Assembly: GCF_010501095.1 (NCBI RefSeq) | Contig: NZ_QVMP01000008.1 | Span: 132,375 to 196,374, forward strand | Source of the DNA: Dysgonomonas sp. 520 | GTDB lineage: Bacteria > Bacteroidota > Bacteroidia > Bacteroidales > Dysgonomonadaceae | Direction: 5' to 3' | Length of the DNA: 64,000 bases | Shown here: positions 1 to 7,854 of the stretch, one piece after another | Position numbering within the stretch: position 1 is the stretch's first letter | How the letters are laid out: each line of letters begins with the position of its first letter | The notes under the pieces: generated by a model | Told to the model about the DNA's origin: nothing | What the model saw: the letters and a program-made list of their open reading frames with translations, nothing else | Database searches by the model: none | Translations under genes and position numbers: made by a program

Positions 1-3
1 TAG

Positions 4-1313
4 TACTGATGCGTTAAAAATTTGAATTAAATAAATCCAATTGCTCTTTGACATTTTGTTTTGAATTGACTTGAAATTCGGTAAGCAGTTCTCTTATCGG
101 AGTTTTGTCAAACGCTGATATTCCCAAGATTTGCATAATCTCATAAATAGAGAGCGTGCTTTTGAGCGAATGCTTTACATATGCGACTATCAGGTATGTG
201 CAGATAGCTATCCAAATATGGGTTTTGACAGCATTTGGCGAATGCCCCCAAAGCTTTTTGATGGTCAGATTTTGTTTTATCCACTTGTAAAAAGTCTCCA
301 CTTGCCATCTGTTCTTATACAAATAAGCGACTTCCATTGCGGATACGTCGAAATCGTTGGTCAGAAAAACAAGTTCATTTTCTTTTTCTTGATCGTAAAA
401 TTCGACTAATCTCAATTTCTCAGGATAGAGCTTCTTGGACTTTGCAACAGTAAGCATAATTGTTTTATCGGCTCTTAGCCCTGTGGTTTCGTCTATGTTG
501 TAATTTTGCTCAATCACATCATATTTTAATGTTGATTTTGCTCTTGTAACAAAGAAGGATCCACATTTGTGCATACGATACAACGCTTCAAAATCAACGT
601 ACGCTTTATCCATAAGATAAATAGCCTCAGGTATGGGGACTATCTCATCAAGCGCATTACTGTCATGATACTTCCCGTCGGTAATGAGGATAAAAGTCGG
701 AATACTGCCTCGCAAATCAATCAAAGTATGAACTTTGACAGCTCCTTTGCTGTATTTCCCCTCAGCCCATGTCAGAAGATTGATACTACAGGAAATCGTT
801 GTTGAATCCAGTGCAAAGATGTCGTTATCAATATCTATGTTAGGAATAGGTGAATCCATGTAAAGCGGGCGAACTAATTTTATAAGAAAATCTCCAAAGT
901 CGGCAAAAATTCGCCAGTCTCGACTCTCATTGGCTCGTGAAATGGTTGATTGATTTACATGTTGCTTTATTCCTAAATGGTAAAGCTTGCGTTTATGGGC
1001 TTTTAGACAAAGACAAATATCCCGTAAGGAGTTCAAAGAAGTAAGTTGTCCGAAAAATAACTGTACAAACTGATTCCAACAGTTGAAGTCTCGGACACGA
1101 TAGTCACCATTATAGCGTTTGACGCATTTAGCAAACTCATATCTGTCAACAAACTCTAATAGCTGAGAGAAAACATACTTGCCTGAATTCATAACCTTGC
1201 AATTTGTAAGGATGCAAAGCTATGGTCAATTCAAATCAAAAAATCAAAAACCGCTTGTATCTTATATATAATCAACCTATTACGGTTGAAATTGAAAAAT
1301 TAACGCATCAGTA
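4..1313 (-). mobile_element. IS4-type insertion sequence
   Basis: Perfect 14-bp terminal inverted repeats, TACTGATGCGTTAA at 4-17 and its complement at 1300-1313, enclose a single transposase gene, giving an element of about 1,310 bp. Only three bases of flank are visible on the left, so the target-site duplication cannot be checked. The right end lies 66 bp upstream of the secreted-protein gene at 1380, so the insertion probably displaced that gene's original promoter region. Confidence 0.9.
14..1192 (-). CDS. IS4-family transposase (DUF4372 + DDE)
   Basis: Catalyses cut-and-paste transposition of the surrounding element. The N-terminal ~100 residues look like the DUF4372 helical domain found in IS4-type transposases of Bacteroidota. 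The catalytic core follows, with the first Asp in ALDSTTIS (about residue 129), the second in the YLMDKAYVDFE segment, and a textbook Y-(2)-R-(3)-E-(6)-K signature in YKNRWQVETFYKWIK. The 392-residue reading frame is intact and fills the element, so the copy could still be active. The gene reads leftward and its stop lies next to the left terminal repeat. Confidence 0.92.
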   Translation of the reverse strand: MNSGKYVFSQLLEFVDRYEFAKCVKRYNGDYRVRDFNCWNQFVQLFFGQLTSLNSLRDICLCLKAHKRKLYHLGIKQHVNQSTISRANESRDWRIFADFGDFLIKLVRPLYMDSPIPNIDIDNDIFALDSTTISCSINLLTWAEGKYSKGAVKVHTLIDLRGSIPTFILITDGKYHDSNALDEIVPIPEAIYLMDKAYVDFEALYRMHKCGSFFVTRAKSTLKYDVIEQNYNIDETTGLRADKTIMLTVAKSKKLYPEKLRLVEFYDQEKENELVFLTNDFDVSAMEVAYLYKNRWQVETFYKWIKQNLTIKKLWGHSPNAVKTHIWIAICTYLIVAYVKHSLKSTLSIYEIMQILGISAFDKTPIRELLTEFQVNSKQNVKEQLDLFNSNF

Positions 1314-1379
1314 GTAATGTAGTATCTTAAAATTCAACACATTAATAGAAAAGCAGAACTCAACAAACAACAAAAAATT

Positions 1380-2192
1380 ATGAAAAAGAACATTTTGATT
1401 TTATTTATGTTTTTAGCTGTTACGACGCTAAAAGCACAGGTCGGAGTAAACACAGAAAACCCTCAGGGAATCTTCCACATCGACGGACAAAGAGACACGA
1501 GTGGAAACACGAACATATCGGATGATGTGGTGGTGGATACGCAAGGCAGGGTTGGTGTAGGCACAAACAGTCCCCAGACTAAAGTTGACATCAGGGCAGC
1601 AAGTGAAGGTGCAGGTTTCCGCTTGCAGGACGGTTCGCAGGGAAACGGAAAAGTGCTAACCACAGATGGCAACGGCAACGGAACATGGAGAGAGCCGGGT
1701 GTAGCATATGCAAGATTAGGGAATATACCTAATAATCCCACTACAAATCCTGTACTTGATGTAACAAATTCTGATACTCACATAGCGTATTCGGGAATGA
1801 ATATCACGTTAGAACCTGGCGATTATCAATTAAATTTCACTGTTTGGGTAACGCCAGCAGGAGATGCTGTTATGGGATCAACAATGAACCCTCGTTTTGC
1901 ATCAGTCTTTTTCTCTACTTCTCCTACAGAGAATATCCCCCCTGCTTATCTGACTCCGATAAAATCGGTTCTTATTCCAAGATTATACAATGCCGGAACT
2001 TTGGTTCCTGACTATTACGGATCGGGAGCTATACCTATAAGAATAACCACAGAGACAACCCTTTATCTTTGGTATTACGTAGATGAAAGAAACTGGGACG
2101 GACCTGATAAAAGGGTAACATCTTATAATCAATTAATTGGATCGTACGGTCCCTATGTTCAACTGTTTGCCGTCCCATTCTATATTCAGTAG
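1380..2192 (+). CDS. secreted beta-rich adhesin/tail-fibre-like protein (paralogue 1)
   Basis: 270 residues with a Sec signal peptide (cut near LKAQ-VGVNT). The mature part opens with VGVNTENP, continues with Gly/Asn-rich repeats such as VGVGTNSPQTKVDI, and ends in a roughly 150-residue all-beta domain. This is the style of Bacteroidota cell-surface and tail-fibre-like proteins, in which short GVGT.SP repeats lead to a C-terminal head. The C-terminal domain is clearly paralogous to the protein at 5467, which is longer by an inserted N-terminal segment, and both genes share the leader CAACAAACAACA. The IS element sits 66 bp upstream, so expression may be altered. I cannot assign a ligand or precise function. 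Confidence 0.75.
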   Translation: MKKNILILFMFLAVTTLKAQVGVNTENPQGIFHIDGQRDTSGNTNISDDVVVDTQGRVGVGTNSPQTKVDIRAASEGAGFRLQDGSQGNGKVLTTDGNGNGTWREPGVAYARLGNIPNNPTTNPVLDVTNSDTHIAYSGMNITLEPGDYQLNFTVWVTPAGDAVMGSTMNPRFASVFFSTSPTENIPPAYLTPIKSVLIPRLYNAGTLVPDYYGSGAIPIRITTETTLYLWYYVDERNWDGPDKRVTSYNQLIGSYGPYVQLFAVPFYIQ

Positions 2193-2293
2193 ATTTTTAT
2201 AAATGTTTTTCTGTCCGGTTATGGAATTTTATTCAATATTCACTCTATAAGGAAAAAGACATAAAATTGTTTAATCTACTAAATCGGAAAATC

Positions 2294-2935
2294 ATGGCAC
2301 AAATAGCAACAAACAACGGAAACAAGAGAGGAAAGAAAGGTAAATTCAACAAATCGCCTCTGAGAGTAGACTTCACTCCTATGGTGGATATGAACATGTT
2401 GCTGATAACTTTCTTTATGTTTTGCACCACATTGTCGAAACCTCAGATGATGGATATAGTGATGCCGACAAAATTGCCGGGAAAAACTGTTGCACCGCAA
2501 TCCCGATCAACAACCTTGATTTTAGGAGAGAATGACAAAGTCTATTATTTCTTTGGCGAGGCAAACTATAACGATCCCGATTTCTTGAACAAAGTGATGG
2601 TAACCGACTATTCTGCCGAAGGTTTGAGGGCGATGTTGCTTGAAAAGAATACCGAAGTGGTGCAGATGGTTAAAGACCTGAGTACCAAAAAATATTACAA
2701 GCAAATTTCGGACGAAGAATTTCAGGCGGAAAAAGAAAAGATAAACAAATCGGACAAAAGCCAGACCGTTATCATAAAACCATCCGATAAATCGGCGTAT
2801 AAGAACCTGATAGATGTGTTGGACGAAGTTCGTATATGCAGCATCAACAAATATGCGGTGGTTGACTATACCCCTCAAGATGACGATTTGATCAAACTGT
2901 TGAACGACAACGCAAAAATGGCTCAGGCAAAATAA
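2294..2935 (+). CDS. exbD: ExbD/TolR-type biopolymer transporter
   Basis: Inner-membrane proton-channel subunit that energises TonB-dependent import together with ExbB. A basic Lys-rich N-terminus is followed by RVDFTPMVDMNMLLITFFMF, the single transmembrane helix with the conserved Asp of the ExbD/TolR family; the rest is periplasmic. I chose the ATG at 2294 (MAQIATNNG), which gives the normal short cytoplasmic tail; an in-frame ATG at 2267 would add nine residues. No exbB, second exbD or tonB is adjacent, although these usually cluster. A strong terminator follows at 2954. Confidence 0.85.
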   Translation: MAQIATNNGNKRGKKGKFNKSPLRVDFTPMVDMNMLLITFFMFCTTLSKPQMMDIVMPTKLPGKTVAPQSRSTTLILGENDKVYYFFGEANYNDPDFLNKVMVTDYSAEGLRAMLLEKNTEVVQMVKDLSTKKYYKQISDEEFQAEKEKINKSDKSQTVIIKPSDKSAYKNLIDVLDEVRICSINKYAVVDYTPQDDDLIKLLNDNAKMAQAK

Positions 2936-2953
2936 CAACTTTTTTCAACTGCT

Positions 2954-3010
2954 AATTCCCGTACCGTTTATTTTCCCGTAGAGGAGAATAAATAGTTCGG
3001 GAATTTTTAT
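2954..3010 (+). terminator. terminator after exbD
   Basis: AATTCCCG at 2954-2961 pairs with CGGGAATT at 2998-3005, with a second inner stem (TTTATTTTC against GAGAATAAA), followed by TTTTTAT. This is a convincing intrinsic terminator separating exbD from the next gene. Confidence 0.75.
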
Positions 3011-3011
3011 A

Positions 3012-3019
3012 TATCTTTG
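3012..3019 (+). promoter_or_regulatory. Bacteroidota -7 box TATCTTTG
   Basis: TATCTTTG fits the TAnnTTTG -7 consensus and lies about 75 bp upstream of the DUF4290 gene, directly after the exbD terminator. A good -33 TTTG is not obvious. Confidence 0.5.
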
Positions 3020-3094
3020 CGTTCTCTAATTACTCCAAAAAACTAAAGAATTAGAATAGACCCTTATTCAAAACTATTATTTTTTATTAAATCG

Positions 3095-3685
3095 ATGGAT
3101 TACAATACGCAGTTGAAAAAACTGGCTCTTCCCGAATATGGGAGGAATATACAAAATATGGTGGATTTTTGTCTGACAATTGAAGACAGAAACGAGCGGA
3201 AACGTTGTGCAAACACGATTATCAATATAATGGGGAATATGTTTCCTCATTTGCGCGATGTGAACGACTTTAAGCACATCTTGTGGGATCATCTGGCCGT
3301 GATGGCCGATTTCAAACTCGACATAGATTATCCGTACGAAATTATCAAAAAAGAAGATCTTTTCTCAAAACCCGGGAAAGTAGATTATAGCCGTCCCGAT
3401 ATGGAATACCGGCACTATGGCAAGGTGTTGGAAAAAATGATACGACTAGCCGCCGATTATCCCGAAGGAGACGAAAAAGAGCAGTTTGTATGGCTGGTTG
3501 CAAACCACATGAAGAAATCTTATGTTCAGTGGAATAAGGAAGTTGAAGATGGCAAGATATTTCAAGATTTGTACGAATTGTCGAATCGCAAAATAGATAA
3601 GCGCAATTCGGATATGAAGCTGACCGATATCAAAGACCTGATAAGGAATAATCAGAAGAAAAATAATAATCAGAAGAAAAAGTAA
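3095..3685 (+). CDS. DUF4290 family protein
   Basis: 196-residue soluble protein beginning MDYNTQLKKLALPEYGRNIQ, the hallmark opening of DUF4290, a Bacteroidota-specific family of unknown function. It is mostly helical with a Lys/Asn-rich tail (NNQKKNNNQKKK). In many relatives this gene is followed by murA and then rimM; here rimM follows after only 27 bp and murA is absent. Co-transcription with rimM is likely. Confidence 0.85.
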   Translation: MDYNTQLKKLALPEYGRNIQNMVDFCLTIEDRNERKRCANTIINIMGNMFPHLRDVNDFKHILWDHLAVMADFKLDIDYPYEIIKKEDLFSKPGKVDYSRPDMEYRHYGKVLEKMIRLAADYPEGDEKEQFVWLVANHMKKSYVQWNKEVEDGKIFQDLYELSNRKIDKRNSDMKLTDIKDLIRNNQKKNNNQKKK

Positions 3686-3712
3686 GGTCAAAGGCCTTTA
3701 TTTAATTAGTAG

Positions 3713-4234
3713 ATGATTCATTCAGAGGAAGTTTTCAAGATCGGAAAGTTTGTAAAGCCTCACGGTATTAAGGGGGAGATTGCAATGCATTTCGACAACG
3801 ATATTTTCGATCGCACCGATTGCCCTTACCTCGTTTGCCTGATCGACGGAATCTTTGTTCCGTTTTTCATCGACGAATATCGTTTTAAAGGTTCAGAAAC
3901 CGCACTTTTTTTACTGTCGGATATAAATTCGGAGGAAAAAGCCAAGCGATTGTCGGGGAAAGAAGTATATTTTCCTCGTAAATACTATGAAAATGAAGAG
4001 GAAAACGTCGATTATTCGTGGAACTACTTTATTGGGTTCACGGTGGAAGATAAGAAGCTGGGAAAATTAGGCTCTATCGTTGCTGTTGACGATTCCACTC
4101 TCAATACATTGTTTATGATAGAACCGGAAGGTGAAGACGAAAGTATAATCATACCTGCTACTGAAGACTTCGTTGCAGGAGTGGATGATAAGAAGAAAAT
4201 ATTGTATGTAGAACTTCCCGAGGGACTTATCTGA
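3713..4234 (+). CDS. rimM: ribosome maturation factor RimM
   Basis: 16S rRNA processing factor that binds ribosomal protein S19 during assembly of the 30S head. The N-terminal RimM barrel starts IGKFVKPHGIKGEI, containing the conserved G-K-x-x-x-x-HG-I-KGE signature. A linker and a PRC-barrel-like C-terminal half (NYFIGFTVEDKKLGKLGSI) follow. The 173-residue length is normal. It follows DUF4290 in a presumed two-gene operon; the usual downstream neighbours (an M23 peptidase gene and dxr) are not present. Confidence 0.93.
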   Translation: MIHSEEVFKIGKFVKPHGIKGEIAMHFDNDIFDRTDCPYLVCLIDGIFVPFFIDEYRFKGSETALFLLSDINSEEKAKRLSGKEVYFPRKYYENEEENVDYSWNYFIGFTVEDKKLGKLGSIVAVDDSTLNTLFMIEPEGEDESIIIPATEDFVAGVDDKKKILYVELPEGLI

Positions 4235-4275
4235 TTTATTTTATTCTATCTACTCAGACTTTTGCTTTGGAAAGG

Positions 4276-4306
4276 TTTGTCCGATTACGAATTTTCACTA
4301 TCTTTG
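4276..4306 (+). promoter_or_regulatory. strong consensus promoter without an obvious gene
   Basis: TTTG at 4276-4279, a 19-bp spacer and TATCTTTG at 4299-4306 are a near-perfect Bacteroidota promoter. It reads rightward into a hairpin plus T-run (4333-4367) and then into the antisense 3' end of the araC gene, so as arranged it would make only a ~50-nt transcript. Confidence 0.7.
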
Positions 4307-4332
4307 TATACTAATTAGCAATGAGATATAGC

Positions 4333-4367
4333 CTCTGTCACTCGGTAAGTGACAGAGGTTTGTTTTT
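4333..4367 (+). repeat. left inverted repeat, also a hairpin terminator
   Basis: An 11-bp stem (CTCTGTCACTC... against AAGTGACAGAG) is followed by a run of T. Positions 4333-4353 are the exact reverse complement of 5393-5413. The araC stop codon (TGA, complement of 4338-4340) lies inside this repeat. Confidence 0.8.
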
Positions 4368-5162
4368 TCGGAGTTGTCTGGGCGAATCACCCAGTATCTT
4401 GTGGCAAAACTCATTAAAATGAGAAAGCGTGGCGAACTTGTTGTCAGTTGAGATTTGTTTCAGGCTCTTGTCGGTATAGAATAATTCGTAATATACCATA
4501 TCCGCCCGCCTCTTTCTGAGCCAGTTGTAAGCCGACATACCGAAGGCTTTACGGAATCGTTTGTTGAATCCCGAATAACTGAAATTCATCTGTTCGGCTA
4601 ATAGTCTTACATTTAGATTGTTGTGAGATAATTTACGCACCTGTTCCGAAAAATAGAAATCATTTGTCTGATGTAACCGGAAGAAACCGCTCAACTCTAT
4701 ATCAGAATATGACATCTTCATAATACATACTAATTCTCTGATTTTCAGTATATGTAAATCATCGTCGTTTATCCTGCTTTCCTTATATATCCGTAACGAT
4801 TGGACATAGGTATGCAGCGTACTGTTCATCTGCAGGTAATGTGTATTCGGTTTTGCTCCGTGTATACTACTGATATTCAGTTCATCTAAACAATAATCTT
4901 TTCCTGTTTTTATTACAATAACAGAACTTTTTTCCAGAGCTTTTGCCGACAAGCTATCTCCCGCAGGCAGGAAAAACATCTTCGATTCGGATATTATCAA
5001 AGGGTTTTGCATACTGCAAAAAGTGATATTCAATTTACCTTGGGTAAGCATAACAATTCTGCTTTCATCCTCTCTCGTTTGCCATTGAAAATCTTGTTCA
5101 AAGGTCAGGAATTGTATCAAAGAACTTTCTTTTTCATCATAATGCCTCATTTCCGTTAGCAT
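4338..5162 (-). CDS. AraC-family transcriptional regulator
   Basis: 274 residues. The N-terminal ~160 look like a ligand-sensing cupin-type domain (FLPAGDSLSAKALEKSSVIVI). The C-terminal ~100 carry the double helix-turn-helix of the AraC family, with recognisable NVRLLAEQMNFSYSGFNKRFRKAFG and ATLSHFNEFCHKILGDSPRQLRK. The gene diverges from the secreted-protein gene at 5467, its most likely target. Two direct repeats of GTTTAACTArTGTTT in the divergent gap are candidate binding sites. The whole gene is bracketed by inverted repeats, and its last codons lie within the left one. Confidence 0.88.
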   Translation of the reverse strand: MLTEMRHYDEKESSLIQFLTFEQDFQWQTREDESRIVMLTQGKLNITFCSMQNPLIISESKMFFLPAGDSLSAKALEKSSVIVIKTGKDYCLDELNISSIHGAKPNTHYLQMNSTLHTYVQSLRIYKESRINDDDLHILKIRELVCIMKMSYSDIELSGFFRLHQTNDFYFSEQVRKLSHNNLNVRLLAEQMNFSYSGFNKRFRKAFGMSAYNWLRKRRADMVYYELFYTDKSLKQISTDNKFATLSHFNEFCHKILGDSPRQLRKNKPLSLTE

Positions 5163-5186
5163 GTTTAAGTGTTTGTTTTTGAGCGT

Positions 5187-5324
5187 GTTTAACTAATGTT
5201 TAACTGGATTTTTTTATAATATTTTTCAATAAGAATTTATAAGCTGTTGTTGTTTAAATGTTTAGAGCAATATATGCGGTCGGATAAATCATCAGGATTT
5301 TTGCCTGTTTAACTAGTGTTTCAC
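5187..5324. promoter_or_regulatory. paired direct repeats upstream of araC
   Basis: GTTTAACTAATGTTTAAC at 5187-5204 and GTTTAACTAGTGTTTCAC at 5307-5324 match at 16 of 18 positions, start to start 120 bp apart, in the araC/5467 divergent gap. This is typical spacing for DNA-looping AraC-type sites, but binding is only inferred. The remainder of 5163-5466 shows no gene. Confidence 0.5.
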
Positions 5325-5392
5325 TTTTGGAAATACCTGAATTTATACTGCGCTCATAATCAGCAAAGTAGAAATGTTAAATTGAACTGTCC

Positions 5393-5413
5393 GTCACTTA
5401 CCGAGTGACAGAG
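5393..5413. repeat. right inverted repeat
   Basis: The 21-bp sequence containing GTCACTTACCGAGTGAC is an exact inverted copy of 4333-4353. It is itself partly palindromic. It lies 53 bp upstream of the secreted-protein gene. Confidence 0.8.
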
Positions 5414-5466
5414 ATGTATTTATCAAACAATCAGACATTTAACACAACAAACAACATTAAAAAATT

Positions 5467-6627
5467 ATGAAAAAGATCTTATTATTTTTACCCCTATTTT
5501 TCGCCTGTAATATCGCTTACGGGCAAGTTGGAGTCAATACGGAGACGCCGAGTGCAACGATGCACGTAACCCCCACCAAAACAGACGCCACAACAGCCGA
5601 AGGTATCATTGCCCCCAACCTGACAAGGGCACAACTGATAAGTAAAGACGCCCGATATACAGCATTGCAAAAAGGAAGTATAGTGTATGTCACAGATCTG
5701 TCGGGAACAACGACCACCAAAACGGCAAAGGTAACCAGCGTTGGTTACTATTATTTCGATGGTTCTGTCTGGCAACAGTTTGTTAACAATGTGCCCACTA
5801 CCGAGCCGTGGTACGTACAAGGAGGGATAACCCAAGCCACAGGCAACGCACAGAATATCTTTCAGAGTGGAAATGTGGCTATCGGTTCAAATACATCGAG
5901 CGGTTATAAATTGCAGGTGACAGGTACTTCTAACGTAACGGGCAATGCTCGTGTGGGAGGTAACTCAACGGTTGTAGGTAATGAATATGTAACAGGTAAT
6001 GTGGGGGTTGGCACCACCTCCCCTACGGCAAAAGTGCATATCAACACAACAACGCAAGGCGGAGGATTTCGGTTAGTGGATGGTTCGCAAGGTACAGGAA
6101 AAGTGTTAACCGACAATGGCAACGGTTATGGAACATGGAAAGTGCCGGGTGTGGCGTATGCAAAATTAGGTAATATTCCAACTACTGTTACAAAACTTGT
6201 TCTTGATACAACACATGATAGTTTGCATGTAGCCTATTCAGGAATGAATATAACACTAGATCCCGGGGAATATCAAATAAATTTTACAGTTTGGGCTGTG
6301 CCATATGGAAGTAATGTAGTAGGAAAAGGTTTTGCATCGGTGTTTTTTTCAACTTCTGATACAGAAATTAAGCCACCAACCTATTTATCACCCATAAAAT
6401 CAGTTATTATTCCCGGATTATATAATCTAGCAACTAACAAAGATTATTATGGTTCGGGAGCAATACCAGTAGAAGTAAATACAACTACAACTATTTATCT
6501 TTGGATTTATATGAGTTCTAGCAACTGGGTAGATGGATCTGTTAAACAAATTAAGTCTCTAAATAAGCTTCGCGGATCATATGGGCCTTATACACAGTTA
6601 TATGCCATACCATTTTACGTTGAGTAA
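5467..6627 (+). CDS. secreted beta-rich adhesin/tail-fibre-like protein (paralogue 2)
   Basis: 386 residues with a signal peptide (cut near AYGQ-VGVNT). The mature protein contains VGVNTETPSATMHV, a ~110-residue segment seen in many Bacteroidota surface proteins (IIAPNLTRAQLISKD...GSIVYVTDLSG...YYYFDGSVWQQF), Gly/Asn/Val repeats resembling trimeric fibre stalks, VGVGTTSPTAKVHI, and a C-terminal beta domain. From the VGVGT repeat onward it closely parallels the protein at 1380. It is transcribed away from the araC regulator and ends before a strong terminator at 6654. Surface attachment is plausible; the function is not known. Confidence 0.75.
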   Translation: MKKILLFLPLFFACNIAYGQVGVNTETPSATMHVTPTKTDATTAEGIIAPNLTRAQLISKDARYTALQKGSIVYVTDLSGTTTTKTAKVTSVGYYYFDGSVWQQFVNNVPTTEPWYVQGGITQATGNAQNIFQSGNVAIGSNTSSGYKLQVTGTSNVTGNARVGGNSTVVGNEYVTGNVGVGTTSPTAKVHINTTTQGGGFRLVDGSQGTGKVLTDNGNGYGTWKVPGVAYAKLGNIPTTVTKLVLDTTHDSLHVAYSGMNITLDPGEYQINFTVWAVPYGSNVVGKGFASVFFSTSDTEIKPPTYLSPIKSVIIPGLYNLATNKDYYGSGAIPVEVNTTTTIYLWIYMSSSNWVDGSVKQIKSLNKLRGSYGPYTQLYAIPFYVE

Positions 6628-6653
6628 GCAGATAAGATATAGCATGGTAAATA

Positions 6654-6686
6654 AAAAGAGTTGTTCTATTTGAACAACTCTTTTTT
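6654..6686. terminator. bidirectional terminator
   Basis: AAAAGAGTTGTTC pairs with GAACAACTCTTTT around a 5-nt loop, followed by T residues. It ends the 5467 gene just before the efflux adaptor. Confidence 0.85.
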
Positions 6687-6719
6687 GTTATTGTTAATAA
6701 ACATAAAGAGAACTAAATT

Positions 6720-7838
6720 ATGAATATAAGATACAATATTATTATTCCGGCTATTATTATTTCTTTCTTGTCGTGTGGCAACAATGATAGTTTTTTGCCC
6801 GAGGTGGAGGTAGAGAATGTTGAAATGGAAAATATTCCCACATACGGAGAATATGACGGGCAAATTGATGCTTATAGCAATGTGGAAATCCATGCTCGTG
6901 TTGAAGGTTTTTTGCAAAGAATAACATTCACCGAAGGTCAGAAAGTGAAGAGAGGCGAACCCTTGTTTTATATAGACAATGAGATGTATAAAGCCAAGGT
7001 TGAAAGGGCAAAGGCACAACTTCAAAAAGACGAAGCCCAGCAAAACAAAGCTGCACGCGATTTGGAAAGAATTCGTCCGTTGTATGAGCAAAATGCAGCA
7101 AGCGAACTGGATGTGGATAACGCAACGGCTGCGCTGAATGTGGCTAGAGCGAATGTGGCAATGAGCAAGGCCGACCTGAAACAAGCCGAAATGCAGCTCA
7201 GTTATACTGTCATATATTCGCCTATTTCGGGTTATATAGGCGAACGGCATGTCGACATAGGCTCTCTTGTAGGTGGTGCAAATACTTTGCTGGCATCGGT
7301 TATAAACAGAGACACGGTTACGGTTTATTTCAATATGACGTCGTTGGAATACTTGAATAGTGAACGGCGAAATGTGCATTTAGGCAGGCAGGATACAACA
7401 CGTTCCTGGCAGCCGATGGTTACGGTTACGCTGGCAGACAATACGGAGTATGGAGAAAAAGGTATTGTTGATTTTGCTTCACCGCAGATCGATCCTGAAA
7501 CCGGAACTTTCAGGGTGAGGGCTACTTTGCCAAACCCGAATCAAGACCTTTTGCCGGGGCAAAAGACTAAGGTGAAGTTGTTGATGAACATGCAGGAAGA
7601 TATTGTTTGGATCCCGTCAGGCGCCGTTATGACCGAAGACGGAGAATCATTTGTATATGTGGTTAACGATGAAGATATTATCGAAATAAGAAAAATAGAA
7701 ACCGGAAAAATGAGAGGCGATAAAGTACGGGTAATAAGTGGTTTGAACAATAACCAGAAAGTTGTGATTCACAGTGTTGACAATCTGGATATAAGAGAGG
7801 GCGGAAGAGTGAAACCGCATCTGAGGAAGAAAAAATGA
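6720..7838 (+). CDS. RND-type efflux periplasmic adaptor (AcrA/MexA-like)
   Basis: Membrane-fusion protein that bridges an inner-membrane pump and an outer-membrane channel. The lipoprotein signal ends at LSCGNN (lipobox Cys at about 19). The barrel-sandwich halves follow, EIHARVEGFLQRITFTEGQKV and YSPISGYIGERHVDIGSLV, separated by a coiled-coil hairpin (about residues 100-155). A beta-barrel and a membrane-proximal domain come after. The 372-residue length is normal. The outer-membrane factor gene starts 16 bp after this stop. The RND pump gene that normally lies between the two is missing. Confidence 0.9.
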   Translation: MNIRYNIIIPAIIISFLSCGNNDSFLPEVEVENVEMENIPTYGEYDGQIDAYSNVEIHARVEGFLQRITFTEGQKVKRGEPLFYIDNEMYKAKVERAKAQLQKDEAQQNKAARDLERIRPLYEQNAASELDVDNATAALNVARANVAMSKADLKQAEMQLSYTVIYSPISGYIGERHVDIGSLVGGANTLLASVINRDTVTVYFNMTSLEYLNSERRNVHLGRQDTTRSWQPMVTVTLADNTEYGEKGIVDFASPQIDPETGTFRVRATLPNPNQDLLPGQKTKVKLLMNMQEDIVWIPSGAVMTEDGESFVYVVNDEDIIEIRKIETGKMRGDKVRVISGLNNNQKVVIHSVDNLDIREGGRVKPHLRKKK

Positions 7839-7854
7839 ATTGTATATAAATGTA

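Noticed and set aside
4-1313. Target-site duplication of the IS element
   Set aside because: Only three bases are visible on the left side (TAG), not enough to compare with the right flank.
3446-3691. Antisense reading frames over real genes (for example opposite DUF4290, mfd and dnaK)
   Set aside because: They lack family similarity, have codon patterns imposed by the opposite gene, and have no start signals.
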